NCBI GenBank assembly: GCA_964473205.1
Contig: CAYYOK010000006.1
Span: 8,153 to 72,152 of the forward strand
Reading direction: 5' to 3'
DNA length: 64,000 nt
From: CAYMRL01 sp964473205
GTDB lineage: Bacteria; Deinococcota; Deinococci; Deinococcales; Trueperaceae
In this document: positions 7,864 to 16,689 of the stretch, in pieces
How the letters are laid out: every line of letters begins with the position of its first letter
How positions within the stretch are numbered: position 1 is the stretch's first letter
Made by a program: the position numbers and the translations under genes
The notes under the pieces: model-generated
What the model was told of the DNA's origin: nothing
The model's input: only the letters and a program-made list of their open reading frames with translations
Database searches by the model: none

Positions 7864-9930
7864 ATGTCAAGCCGTCCGTCCCCCGCCCGCCGTACCAAGG
7901 GAGGCTCCGCTTCCGCGGCCTTGCGCCTGTCGCTGCTGTTGGCGACCCTCGTCGCGCTGGCCGCCTGCACGCCACCGCCGGCATCGAGCGCTTCGCTGGT
8001 GATCCTGGCCGACGACACCGCGTACTCCGGAGCCAGCTTCGACGCTCAGGCCGTGCTCAACCGCGCCGACGTCATCACCGGCGACGTCGAGTTCACGCTC
8101 GACTCTCCGCCGGCCGGCTTCAGCGCCGCGGCCGTGACGACCGGCGGCAACTCCGCGACGCTCGAGGTCGCGGTCGATGCCAGCGTCGCGCCGGACGAGT
8201 ACGAGCTGACCGTCACCGCCAGCGACGGCACGCGCGACGTCTCGCAGACCTTCACGGTCGAGATATTGGGCCCTGAGCCCGCGGCGATCGACCTGGAGCT
8301 GCGCTCCTTGCTGCTGCCGACCCCAGGCGGCATCGGCTTCCCGCTGCACGAGCTGGGCGAGGACTTCCCCTTCGTCTCGATGGTCCCCGGCGCCGACGTG
8401 CCGGCCGAGTTCGCCCTGGCGCGGGCGGTTCCCGGTGAGCTGGTCGTGCGCTTCGCCGCCGGCGCCGCCTTGGCTGCGAACGGCACGCTCAGCGCCAACG
8501 GCGTGACGTTCACGCCCGTCAGCGCGGCCACCGCCGGCTCGAGCGTCCAGGTGATCAAGACGACCGCGGCGCTGTCCTTGGATCAGACCATCGCCCTGGC
8601 CGCCACGGTGCAGGCGCGCTCCGACGTGATCAGCGCCTCGCCCAACTGGATCCTCAACGTGCACCAGACCTCGCTCTACGAAGCGCAGTGGGGCTTCCCT
8701 GCGATCGGTCTTCACAACGCCTGGAGCGTGACGACGGGCGAGGACAACCCCGTCGCGGTCGCCGTGCTCGACACCGGCTACACCGAGCACCCCGGCCTGG
8801 ACGGGCTGTTCCTGCCCGGCTACGACTTCGTCAACGACGACGACGATGCCCGCGACGGCACGGCCGGTTTCAGCCACGGCACCCACGTCTCCGGCACGAT
8901 CGCGATGCGGCTGGCGAACAACCCGGGAGCCACCGGCATCAACCGCGGCGGAGGCATCCTGCCCGTCAAGGTCCTCAGCGACGCGGGCAGCGGCAGCTTC
9001 GCCGGCATCCTCTACGGCATGGTGTGGGCCTCGGGCGTCGAGGTCGACGGCTACGACATGTCGCCCTTCCCCGAGAACGAGAACCCGGTGCGCGTCCTGA
9101 ACCTGAGCCTGGGCGGCCGCGCCGGCGGCTGTCCTGACGAGATGGCGTTCGTGACGCAGACCTTGGCCGACGCCGGCGTAGTGGTCGTGGTCTCGGCCGG
9201 CAACGACGGCCAGGACATCAGGCACTACGCGCCCGCCAGCTGCCCCGGCGTCATCACCGTCGGCGCCAGCGGTCCGTACGACTACCGCTCCTCCTACTCC
9301 AACTTCGGCGCCATCGACATCGTCGCCCCGGGTGGCGACTCCACCTACGACTTCGTCAGCGCGAACCTCCTGACCGGCGACCTCCTCCCGGCCGGCATCC
9401 TGAGCCCCGGCAGCGCCACCAGCCACTACTTCGCGGACGGCACCTCGATGGCGGCCCCGCACGTGTCTGGCGTCGCGTCCCTCCTGCTCAGCCACAACCC
9501 GTCGCTCAGCGCCACCGACGTCCGCGACATCCTCATGGCAAGCGCGACCCCGATGTCGGCCAAGCAGTGCGGCCTGCCCAGCGTCGAGCAGTGCGGCGCC
9601 GGCCTGCTCAACGCCAGCGCGGCCCTCGGCGCCCTCGATCCCGGCGCATGGCTGGGCGCGTCGGTGGCGTACGCGGACGTCTACGCATGCACCGAACCCG
9701 ACTGCTCCGACCTCGACATGGAGTCCGAGCCCGTCGCCAGCCTGGCGCAGGCGATGACGCGCGGCTACGTCAACTTCTCGTTCGCCGACCTGCCCGCCGG
9801 CACCTACTTCGTCGACGGCTACGTGCTCTCCAGCGACGTTCACCCCGTGCTCGAGCTGCTGTGGGACAACCGCGTCGTCGAGCTCTCCGCCGGCGACCTG
9901 AACGACCTCGTGCTGGAGGCCTGGCCGTAA
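7864..9930 (+). CDS. Secreted subtilisin-like (S8) serine protease, putative lipoprotein
   Basis: 688 residues from the ATG at 7864, which has GGAGG five bases upstream (an in-frame TTG at 7852 is less likely). The signal peptide ends in a lipobox-like LAAC, implying a lipid-anchored exported protein. An Ig-like region covers about residues 40-135, and a prodomain-like segment about 175-275 (GELVVRFAAG through ASPNWIL, as in fervidolysin-type subtilases). The catalytic triad is D303 (VLDTGY), H338 (SHGTHVSG) and S528 (GTSMAAPH). A C-terminal domain of about 100 residues resembles a pre-peptidase or carbohydrate-type beta domain. Likely role: extracellular protein degradation for nutrition. 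Confidence 0.93.
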   Translation: MSSRPSPARRTKGGSASAALRLSLLLATLVALAACTPPPASSASLVILADDTAYSGASFDAQAVLNRADVITGDVEFTLDSPPAGFSAAAVTTGGNSATLEVAVDASVAPDEYELTVTASDGTRDVSQTFTVEILGPEPAAIDLELRSLLLPTPGGIGFPLHELGEDFPFVSMVPGADVPAEFALARAVPGELVVRFAAGAALAANGTLSANGVTFTPVSAATAGSSVQVIKTTAALSLDQTIALAATVQARSDVISASPNWILNVHQTSLYEAQWGFPAIGLHNAWSVTTGEDNPVAVAVLDTGYTEHPGLDGLFLPGYDFVNDDDDARDGTAGFSHGTHVSGTIAMRLANNPGATGINRGGGILPVKVLSDAGSGSFAGILYGMVWASGVEVDGYDMSPFPENENPVRVLNLSLGGRAGGCPDEMAFVTQTLADAGVVVVVSAGNDGQDIRHYAPASCPGVITVGASGPYDYRSSYSNFGAIDIVAPGGDSTYDFVSANLLTGDLLPAGILSPGSATSHYFADGTSMAAPHVSGVASLLLSHNPSLSATDVRDILMASATPMSAKQCGLPSVEQCGAGLLNASAALGALDPGAWLGASVAYADVYACTEPDCSDLDMESEPVASLAQAMTRGYVNFSFADLPAGTYFVDGYVLSSDVHPVLELLWDNRVVELSAGDLNDLVLEAWP

Positions 9931-10005
9931 GCCTCAGGACCTAGCCCCGGCGTGGCCGGGCACCGCGACCTGGTCGTCGCGCCCGGCCATCCAAGCTAAC
10001 TACGA

Positions 10006-10039
10006 AGCGAGGCCCCCGGTTAGAGCCGGGGGCCTCGCT
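10006..10039. terminator. Strong bidirectional terminator between convergent genes
   Basis: Perfect 14-bp inverted repeat AGCGAGGCCCCCGG / CCGGGGGCCTCGCT around a 6-base loop. It lies between the stop codons of the protease (plus) and EF-G-2 (minus), where a shared terminator is expected. Confidence 0.85.
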
Positions 10040-10098
10040 CTTGCTGCCTGAATCCGTGCTCGGCCCGACCGGGTCGGACCGCCGTCTGCCATGCGGTC

Positions 10099-12150
10099 CT
10101 ACCCCGCCGCCTGCTCCTGCTTGCGGTCAGCCAGCACCTTGTCGACGACGTGCTGAGGGGCGCTCTCGTAGCGGTCGAACTTGAGCGAGAAGGCGCCGCG
10201 GCCGCCGGTCAGCGACCGCAGGTCGGCCGAGTAGGACTGGATCTCGGCCATCGGCACGTGCGCCGACACGACGCTCACCGAACCCTCCGACTCCATGCCG
10301 AGGATCCGTCCGCGCCGGGAGTTGAGGTCCGAGATTACGTCGCCTGTGAAGCGGTCGGGGACGCGCACCTTGACGAGCACTATCGGCTCGAGCAGCGCCG
10401 GCTTGGCGTTGCGCATGGCGTCCTTGAACGCGTGCGCCGCGGCGACCTGGAACGCGACGTCCTTCGAGTCGACCGGGTGGTCCTTGCCGTCGTAGACGAC
10501 GACCTTGACGTCCTGCACGGGGAAGCCGCCCAGCACGCCGGAGTCCAGAGCGCTCCTGGCGCCCTTCTCGCAGCTCGTCTGGAACTGCGTCGGGATGGTG
10601 CCGCCGACGACGCCCCACTCGAACTCGAAGCCTCCGCCGCGCGGCAGCGGCTCGACCCGCAGGGCCACCTCGGCGAACTGACCGGCGCCGCCCGTCTGCT
10701 TCTTGTGGCGGTAGCGCTCGTCGGCCTTGCCGGTGATCGTCTCGCGGTACGCCACCATCGGGACCGAGGTGTCGACGGAGACGCCGTAACGCTCGCGCAG
10801 CGCGTTGACGGCGATCTCGAGGTGAACGTGCCCCATGCCCCACAGCACGGTCTGCGACGTGTCGGGGTTGCGCTCCAGCACCAGCGTCGGGTCGGACTCG
10901 AGCAGCTTGTGCAGCGCGTCGCCGAGCTTGTCCTCGTCGGGCCGCGCCTTCGGGTGCAGCGCCAGGGCCATGACGGGCGAGGGGAAGCGGATCGGGCTGA
11001 GCACGAAGTCCTGGTTGCCAGTCACGAGCGTGTCGCCGGTGTGGATGGGGTCGGCCTTGGTGACGGCGCCGATCATGCCAGCCGTCAGCTCCTTGACCTC
11101 GATGAGGTCCTTGCCGTTGGGGACGTAGAGGTGGGCGGCGCGGACCTCGCCGTCGCGGTTGGTGACCTTCAGCGTCTCGCCGGGCTTGAGGCTGCCGGCC
11201 AGCACTCGCATCAGGGAGACCTTGCCGAGGTAGGGGTCGATGACCGTCTTGAACACGCGCGCCGAGAAGGGGTGGCCGTCGCCGAGCTTGGGAGGGTCGC
11301 CGCGCTCGGTGGTCAGCGCCGCGTGGTCCTCGACGCGCCTTACCCCCTCGACGAGGAAGTCGAGCAGCAGCGAGATGCCCTTGGCGCTGGTCGCGGACGT
11401 CAGCAGGACCGGGGTCAGCTCGTTGCGCCTCACCGCCGAGGCGAACGCGGCCAGCAGGTCCTCGTTGTCCAGGTCGGAGTCCTCGAGGTACTGCATCATC
11501 AGCGCGTCGTCGGTCTCGACGATCGCCTCGACCAACCGGTCGCGGTACTCCTGAGCCAGGCCGGCGACCTCGTCCGGGATGGGGATCTCGACCGACTTGT
11601 CGCCTTCGGGCCAGGCGTAGGCCTTCATGTGCAGCAGGTCGACGACGCCCCTGAAGTTCTCGGCCTGTCCGATCGGCACCTGGATGGCGGCGATGTTGCC
11701 CTCCAGCGTCGCCTCGATGTCGGCCATGGTCCGGAAGAAGTCGGCGTTCTCCCTGTCGAGCTTGTTGATGACGAACATCGTCGAGAGCTCGCGGTCGCGG
11801 CTCGACGTCCACACCCGCTCGGTGCCGACCGCGACGCCCGACACGGCGGACACGACGACCATCACCGCGTCGGCGGCGGCCTGCGCGCCGCGGATCTCGC
11901 CGACGAAGTCGGCGTAGCCGGGCGTGTCGATGACGTTGAACTCGCTGCCCTGCCAGGTGAAGGGATGGACCGAGGAGTAGACCGAGATCTTCCTTCTCTT
12001 CTCCTCCGCCGTGTGGTCGGACGCCGTCGCGCCGTCCTCTACCTTGCCCAGCGCTGGGATCGAGCCGGCGCGGAACAGCATCGCCTCTACCAACGAGGTC
12101 TTCCCGGCGCCGCTGTGAGACAGTACGGCGACGTTGCGGATGTTGGACAT
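10099..12150 (-). CDS. fusA2: Elongation factor G-like protein (EF-G-2)
   Basis: 683 residues, full EF-G length. G1 is SHSGAGKTS, G3 is DTPGYADF and G4 is INKLDREN. The G3 loop has Tyr where canonical EF-G has the catalytic His (DTPGHVDF). To my knowledge this is a feature of the EF-G-2 subfamily found in Thermus and others, whose role in translocation is unclear. Domains II-V follow, including the GGAGQFAEVALRVEPL region of domain IV. An AAGGGAG Shine-Dalgarno sequence lies just upstream of the ATG. It is monocistronic, with a strong terminator downstream. The housekeeping fusA is presumably elsewhere with the ribosomal genes. Confidence 0.93.
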   Translation of the reverse strand: MSNIRNVAVLSHSGAGKTSLVEAMLFRAGSIPALGKVEDGATASDHTAEEKRRKISVYSSVHPFTWQGSEFNVIDTPGYADFVGEIRGAQAAADAVMVVVSAVSGVAVGTERVWTSSRDRELSTMFVINKLDRENADFFRTMADIEATLEGNIAAIQVPIGQAENFRGVVDLLHMKAYAWPEGDKSVEIPIPDEVAGLAQEYRDRLVEAIVETDDALMMQYLEDSDLDNEDLLAAFASAVRRNELTPVLLTSATSAKGISLLLDFLVEGVRRVEDHAALTTERGDPPKLGDGHPFSARVFKTVIDPYLGKVSLMRVLAGSLKPGETLKVTNRDGEVRAAHLYVPNGKDLIEVKELTAGMIGAVTKADPIHTGDTLVTGNQDFVLSPIRFPSPVMALALHPKARPDEDKLGDALHKLLESDPTLVLERNPDTSQTVLWGMGHVHLEIAVNALRERYGVSVDTSVPMVAYRETITGKADERYRHKKQTGGAGQFAEVALRVEPLPRGGGFEFEWGVVGGTIPTQFQTSCEKGARSALDSGVLGGFPVQDVKVVVYDGKDHPVDSKDVAFQVAAAHAFKDAMRNAKPALLEPIVLVKVRVPDRFTGDVISDLNSRRGRILGMESEGSVSVVSAHVPMAEIQSYSADLRSLTGGRGAFSLKFDRYESAPQHVVDKVLADRKQEQAAG

Positions 12151-12260
12151 CTTGGCTCCCTTTCCTCGGTTCCCTGGCCGGGCCGGCGACTATGGCTCTG
12201 CGCGCTGGGACGGCGAGATACCGTTGCCAGCGCGAAGGTTCTAAGGTTACGGAATCGTAC

Positions 12261-12266
12261 TACACT
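12261..12266 (+). promoter_or_regulatory. Leaderless -10 element, CYTH gene
   Basis: TACACT six bases before the GTG at 12273. It supports that GTG over the upstream in-frame codon at 12192. Confidence 0.65.
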
Positions 12267-12272
12267 CGCCGC

Positions 12273-13043
12273 GTGCCTCTGGAGCGTGAACTGAAGCTCT
12301 CGTCGCCAGAGGGCTACGTACCGAGCCGCGCCGAGCTCGAGCACGCCTTAGGCGGCCTCATCGTCGACGGCGCACCTCTGAGCGTGGAGGCCGGCACGCT
12401 CAGGCGTCACCAGGACACCTACTTCGACACCGAAGACGACGCTCTCGCCGCGCGCGGCTGGGCCCTCAGGCGCCGAGCCTCCAGTACCTCGCTCACGATC
12501 GGCCTCAAGGGCGAGGCCGTGGTCCGCGCCCCTTCTGGACAGAGCGGCCCGCCGTACCCGGGAGCCGCGCTCTTCGAACGCTTCGAGCTCGAGACTCCCC
12601 ACACCGGCCCCACACCGCCCTGGCCCCGGGAGATCGCGGACTTCCTCGCCGACAAGGTGCCGGCCGGCACCCTCGCCGCGGCAGAGGCTCGCGTCGTGCT
12701 CGACGTCGTTCGCGTCAGCCACCGCCTCGTTCACTCTGCCGCCGGCGAAGCCGCTGGCCCTGACCGCGCGACCGGCTCCCACACCCCGGAGGGCGGCGGC
12801 TTCCTCGTCGAGCTGAGCTTCGACGAGGTCAGCTGCAGCCTGCCGCGCGCAGCTGGACGGCCGGCGAGGACCGGTGAGACGACCGAGGCTCGTTTCCACG
12901 AGGTCGAGCTCGAGGCCGGCCCGGAGACCGCTGCCCGCGCCCTCGAGGTGGTGGCCGGTGCGCTCGCCGCCCTGCTGCCGTTGACGGCGTCGAGCGTCAG
13001 CAAGGCGGAGCGGGCACGCGCTCTCTTGTCTCCGTTCATGTGA
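12273..13043 (+). CDS. CYTH domain protein (triphosphate-processing tunnel enzyme)
   Basis: 256 residues. The defining ExExK motif is ERELK at residues 4-8, directly after the GTG start, as expected for the first strand of the CYTH tunnel. Further matches are YFDTEDDALAARGWALRRR (the YFDTxxxxLxxxGxxLRxR region) and ELSFDEV with alternating acidic residues. CYTH enzymes hydrolyse triphosphates (inorganic or thiamine triphosphate) or, as class IV cyclases, make cAMP. The substrate cannot be told here. An extra Pro/Ser-rich loop lies around residues 155-175. It is divergent from EF-G-2 and has its own promoter. Confidence 0.85.
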   Translation: MPLERELKLSSPEGYVPSRAELEHALGGLIVDGAPLSVEAGTLRRHQDTYFDTEDDALAARGWALRRRASSTSLTIGLKGEAVVRAPSGQSGPPYPGAALFERFELETPHTGPTPPWPREIADFLADKVPAGTLAAAEARVVLDVVRVSHRLVHSAAGEAAGPDRATGSHTPEGGGFLVELSFDEVSCSLPRAAGRPARTGETTEARFHEVELEAGPETAARALEVVAGALAALLPLTASSVSKAERARALLSPFM

Positions 13044-13046
13044 GGC

Positions 13047-13802
13047 TCAGCGGGTCAGGTACCCGCCGTCGACAGGCACGTAGGCTCCGGTCACGAAGGA
13101 GGCGGCTGGCGAGGACAGGTACGAGACCGTGTCGGCGACCTCCTCCGGCCGGCCCAGGCGGCCGATCGGGTGCAGGGAGACGAGCATCTGGTTGAGAGCC
13201 TCGTCGGCCTCGAAGTCGGCGATGAGCGGCGTGCTGATGAAGCCCGGCCCGACGGCGTTGACGCGGATGCCCTGCGCGGCGTAGTCCATCGCCGCGGTCT
13301 TGGTGAGCCCGACGACCCCGTGCTTGGCCGCTACGTACCCCGCCGCGCTCGAGAAGCCGACCTGGCCGAGGATCGACGCGACGTTGACTATCGCTCCCCC
13401 GCCCGCCGCGAGCAGCGCCGGGATCTCGTAGCGCATGCAGTAGAAGACGCCGGAGAGGTTGACCGCGATCACCTTGTCCCAGCCGGCGACGCTCAGGTCC
13501 CCGGCGAGAGCCTGCTCGCCGCCGATGCCGGCGTTGTTGCACGCGATGTGAAGAGCGCCGTACCGGTCGACGGCGGTCGCCACCAGGCGCTCGCAGGCGG
13601 CCGGGACGGAGACGTCGGCACGGAAGAAGCTGGCGGTGCCTCCCGCCGCCTCGATCTCGGACACGACCTCAAGGCCGTTGACCTCCGAGAGGTCGGAGAC
13701 CAGCACCTTGGCGCCGGCCCTCGCGTAGGCGTGGGCGACGCTGCGCCCGATCCCCGAGGCGCCGCCTGTGACTATCGCTACCTTCCCGCTCAACTGCGTC
13801 AT
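13047..13802 (-). CDS. Short-chain dehydrogenase/reductase (classical SDR)
   Basis: 251 residues, the standard classical SDR size. It has TGGASGIGRS (cofactor loop), CNNAGIGG (NNAG), catalytic Ser in VASILGQVG, YVAAK (Tyr-x3-Lys) and the FVTGAYVPVDGGY C-terminus. DLSE after beta-2 places an Asp at the adenosine-ribose position, favouring NAD+ over NADP+. A strong AGGAGGT lies about 8 bases before the ATG. The overall sequence resembles glucose/3-oxoacyl/cyclopentanol-type dehydrogenases, and the substrate is not determinable. Confidence 0.9.
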   Translation of the reverse strand: MTQLSGKVAIVTGGASGIGRSVAHAYARAGAKVLVSDLSEVNGLEVVSEIEAAGGTASFFRADVSVPAACERLVATAVDRYGALHIACNNAGIGGEQALAGDLSVAGWDKVIAVNLSGVFYCMRYEIPALLAAGGGAIVNVASILGQVGFSSAAGYVAAKHGVVGLTKTAAMDYAAQGIRVNAVGPGFISTPLIADFEADEALNQMLVSLHPIGRLGRPEEVADTVSYLSSPAASFVTGAYVPVDGGYLTR

Positions 13803-14000
13803 CTGCTCTTACCTCCTCGACTTGAGAACCGCACCGAGTACCGCCGCTGAGCACCGCGCTCAGAACCGACCCGACGACCGACCCGCGAGCCGCTCAAGCG
13901 AAGCTGAGCACGCGCGCCGCTCTCGCACCGCCTACGAATGTCCCCGCGGGTCCAAGCGGTGCCCGGCCGAGCGGTAGCGGGACGGTCCCGCAGCCGCCGG

Positions 14001-14006
14001 TATACT
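14001..14006 (+). promoter_or_regulatory. Leaderless -10 element, glyA
   Basis: TATACT seven bases before the glyA ATG at 14014. Confidence 0.7.
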
Positions 14007-14013
14007 CGCAGCC

Positions 14014-15258
14014 ATGACAAGCCCAGCCGAACCCTCTGTCGCGAGGGCCGCACGAGACGACAGCATCTTCAAACTCATCGATGCGGAGTTCGCTCGCCAG
14101 CGCGACGGCCTCGAGCTCATCGCCTCGGAGAACTTCGTCTCGCCTCAGGTGATGGAAGCGGTCGGCTCGGTGCTGACGAACAAGTACGCGGAGGGCTACC
14201 CCGGCAAGCGCTACTACGGCGGCTGCGAGGTCATCGACCAGGTCGAGACCCTCGCCATCGACAGGTGCCGCGAGCTGTTCGGCTGCGAGTGGGCGAACGT
14301 CCAGCCTCACTCCGGCTCCTCGGCGAACCTCGCCGCCTACTACGCCCTGCTCGAGCCCGGCGACAAGGTGCTGGGCATGGACCTGTCGCACGGCGGTCAC
14401 CTGACGCACGGCTCGCCCGTCAACTTCTCCGGCATCAACTACCGCGTCGCCGGCTACCCGGTCGACAAGAGCTCCGAGCTGATCGATTACGAGCAGGTCA
14501 GGCGCGTCGCGCTGGAGTACCGGCCGAAGCTGATCATCGCCGGCGCCAGCGCGTACAGCCGCCTGATCGACTTCGAGGCGTTCAGGGCCATCGCCGACGA
14601 GGCCGGCGCCTACCTGCTGGCCGACATCGCCCACATCGCCGGACCGGTCGCGGCCGGGCTGCACCCGCACCCGCTGCCGCACGCGCACGTCGTGACCAGC
14701 ACGACGCACAAGACGCTGCGCGGCCCGCGCGGCGGCCTGATCTTCGGCAACGACGCCGAGGTCAAGACCAAGATCGACCGCACGATCTTCCCCGGCACCC
14801 AAGGGGGGCCGCTCGAGCACGTGATCGCGGGCAAGGCCGTGGCGTTCTTCGAGGCGCTGCGCCCCGAGTTCAAGGACTACACGCAGGCGGTGCTCGACAA
14901 CGCCAAGGCGTTGGCCGGCGCGCTGGCAGAGCGCGGCTACCGCATCGTGTCAGGCGGCACCGACAACCACATGTTCGTGATCGACCTGCGCGGCACGGGC
15001 ATCAACGGCAACACCGCCAGCAAGCGCCTCGGCAAGGCTGCGATAACCGTCAGCAAGAGCATGGTGCCCTTCGACGAGGAGAAGCCGTGGATCACCTCGG
15101 GCATCCGCCTCGGCACCCCGGCGCTGACGACGCGCGGCATGCGCTCGGCGGAGATGGTGGCCGTCGCCGGCCTCATCGACCGAAGCCTCAAGGGCGAGGA
15201 GCCCGAAGGGCTGGAGCGCGAGGTCGTGGACCTGGCCGCCAGCTTCCCTATGCCTTAG
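14014..15258 (+). CDS. glyA: Serine hydroxymethyltransferase
   Basis: 414 residues, usual length. It has LIASENFVSPQVMEA and NKYAEGYPGKRYYGGCE (substrate and PLP-site motifs) and the PLP-lysine motif VTSTTHKTLRGPRGG (Schiff-base Lys in THKT). It converts serine and tetrahydrofolate to glycine and 5,10-methylene-THF and is the main one-carbon source. It is transcribed alone from a leaderless promoter and converges with the HAMP-domain gene with no intergenic space. Confidence 0.98.
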   Translation: MTSPAEPSVARAARDDSIFKLIDAEFARQRDGLELIASENFVSPQVMEAVGSVLTNKYAEGYPGKRYYGGCEVIDQVETLAIDRCRELFGCEWANVQPHSGSSANLAAYYALLEPGDKVLGMDLSHGGHLTHGSPVNFSGINYRVAGYPVDKSSELIDYEQVRRVALEYRPKLIIAGASAYSRLIDFEAFRAIADEAGAYLLADIAHIAGPVAAGLHPHPLPHAHVVTSTTHKTLRGPRGGLIFGNDAEVKTKIDRTIFPGTQGGPLEHVIAGKAVAFFEALRPEFKDYTQAVLDNAKALAGALAERGYRIVSGGTDNHMFVIDLRGTGINGNTASKRLGKAAITVSKSMVPFDEEKPWITSGIRLGTPALTTRGMRSAEMVAVAGLIDRSLKGEEPEGLEREVVDLAASFPMP

Positions 15259-16689
15259 CTAACGCCTGCGCCTGAGCCGCTCCATGCCCTCGCGCAGGCT
15301 TATGCGCATGCGGTCGATGGCGCCGGCGATCTGGCCGAGCTCGTCGTCGCGGTTGAGCTCGACAGGCTGCTCGAACTCGCCGTGGCTGATGCGATCGGCC
15401 GCGACGAGCAGGTAGCTGATCGCGTTGGTCAGGCCTCTCGTCAGGGACAAGGCCGCGAGGATCGCGAACAGCACGGGTATCAGCCCGACCAGGAGGGTCG
15501 TCAGCAGGACCTGCCCGAGCGACGAGCGCAGGGTCGCCGGGTCGACCGCCACCACGACGGTGCCGAGTCGCACGTCGCCGCGGCGCACGGGGGCGGCCGC
15601 GACCACCAGCGGCTCCTCTGCCAGGCCCGCCATCGCCAGCACCCCCTGCCAGCTGGCCCTGAGGCTCTCCAGCCACGGCTCGACGGTGATCTCTGCGCCG
15701 CGGGCGTCGGCCGCGCGGGCGCGGGCCAGGCGTTGAGCGGCCTCGCTGAGCGCAGCGGCTCCCGCGCCAGAGGCGGGACCTTCCCAAGCCGCCAGCGTCG
15801 AGCCGTCGACGTCAAGCACCGCCAAGAAGCTCATGCCCCTGCCGGCCAGCGCGATGCGGCTGGCGTCCTCGACGCGTTGCAGCTCGATGCGCATCAGCGG
15901 GGCCGAGAGCGGCAGGCCGCTCGACATCCCCTCGATCGTCGCGGCGACCGCGGTCGCGACCTCGCCGGCGCGGCGCGCCTGCTCGGCCCGCAGCACGGGC
16001 AGCAGCGTGACGCTCAGCGCCAGCAGCATCACCAGCAGCGTGAGGATGGCAGGCAGCGTGGCGGCGGTCGCGATCCTGCGCCTGAGCGAGCGCCTGTCCA
16101 GCCGCGGCGGCTCGCGCGTGAGCGTCGTCTTCATCGGGTCGCGCGGGGGCTGCGGCACGGTGTGGCCGGGTAGCGGGGCGCTCTCCGAGCGGTCGCGGGC
16201 CGAGGTCGTCCTGACCCCAGAGTCCCTGACGGCCGCGGCGGCGTAAGTGTCGGGCGCGGTCGCGGCGGCGCCGTTGGGCTCGGGCTCGGCGGCTGCGTTC
16301 GCCGAGGAGCCGAAGGCAGCGTCGGTGGCGGTCTCGGCGCCCGCGGCGCCGGTCCCTGTGCTGGTCGTCGGGTCCGTCGCGCCGCCGGTAACGACCGGCG
16401 AGGAGCCCGCGTCGGTCGCCAGCCCGCCGCTGGCCTCGCCGTCGTGCCACTGCACCGCCCGACCGTTGGCATCGCCTTCGCGCATCTCGACGGTCAGGCC
16501 GGCGGAGTGGAGGATCTGCGCCACGCTGCGCGCCTGGCGCTCCGGCACGTCTCTGGTGACCGGCCCCGGCGCGCGCTTGAGCAGCGCCAAAGCCCGGTCA
16601 GCAGGGATCCTGAAACCCTCCGCAACGACCGCGGCAGCACCGCCGAGATCGTCAGGCACGGGGTCAAGCACGACGACCACGTAGTTCAC
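15259..16689 (-). CDS. Membrane HAMP-domain sensor lacking an output domain
   Basis: 476 residues from a GTG overlapping the stop of the DUF4388 gene (GTGA). Residues 1-70 form a small cytoplasmic alpha/beta domain (FRIPADRALALLKRAPGPVT, then ILHSAGLTVEMREG) of the kind sometimes annotated as L7/L12-like. A long Ala/Thr/Pro-rich linker follows (about 70-180). Then come a first membrane helix (about 195-225), an extracytoplasmic sensor region, a second membrane helix (about 395-420) and a HAMP domain with DDELGQIAGAIDRM near the end. The chain stops 15 residues later, so there is no kinase, cyclase or chemoreceptor module. It probably passes a signal to a partner, possibly the co-translated DUF4388 protein. 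Confidence 0.75.
   Translation of the reverse strand: MNYVVVVLDPVPDDLGGAAAVVAEGFRIPADRALALLKRAPGPVTRDVPERQARSVAQILHSAGLTVEMREGDANGRAVQWHDGEASGGLATDAGSSPVVTGGATDPTTSTGTGAAGAETATDAAFGSSANAAAEPEPNGAAATAPDTYAAAAVRDSGVRTTSARDRSESAPLPGHTVPQPPRDPMKTTLTREPPRLDRRSLRRRIATAATLPAILTLLVMLLALSVTLLPVLRAEQARRAGEVATAVAATIEGMSSGLPLSAPLMRIELQRVEDASRIALAGRGMSFLAVLDVDGSTLAAWEGPASGAGAAALSEAAQRLARARAADARGAEITVEPWLESLRASWQGVLAMAGLAEEPLVVAAAPVRRGDVRLGTVVVAVDPATLRSSLGQVLLTTLLVGLIPVLFAILAALSLTRGLTNAISYLLVAADRISHGEFEQPVELNRDDELGQIAGAIDRMRISLREGMERLRRRR

Noticed and set aside
7867..9843. 658-codon open frame antisense to the subtilase
   Set aside because: Same shadow effect; its product has no recognisable motif, while the plus-strand frame has a signal peptide and a full catalytic triad.
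10150..12294. Long open frame (714 codons) antisense to EF-G-2
   Set aside because: Shadow of a high-GC gene: repetitive Arg/Val/Asp/His composition, no domain, and EF-G-2 on the other strand has every expected motif.
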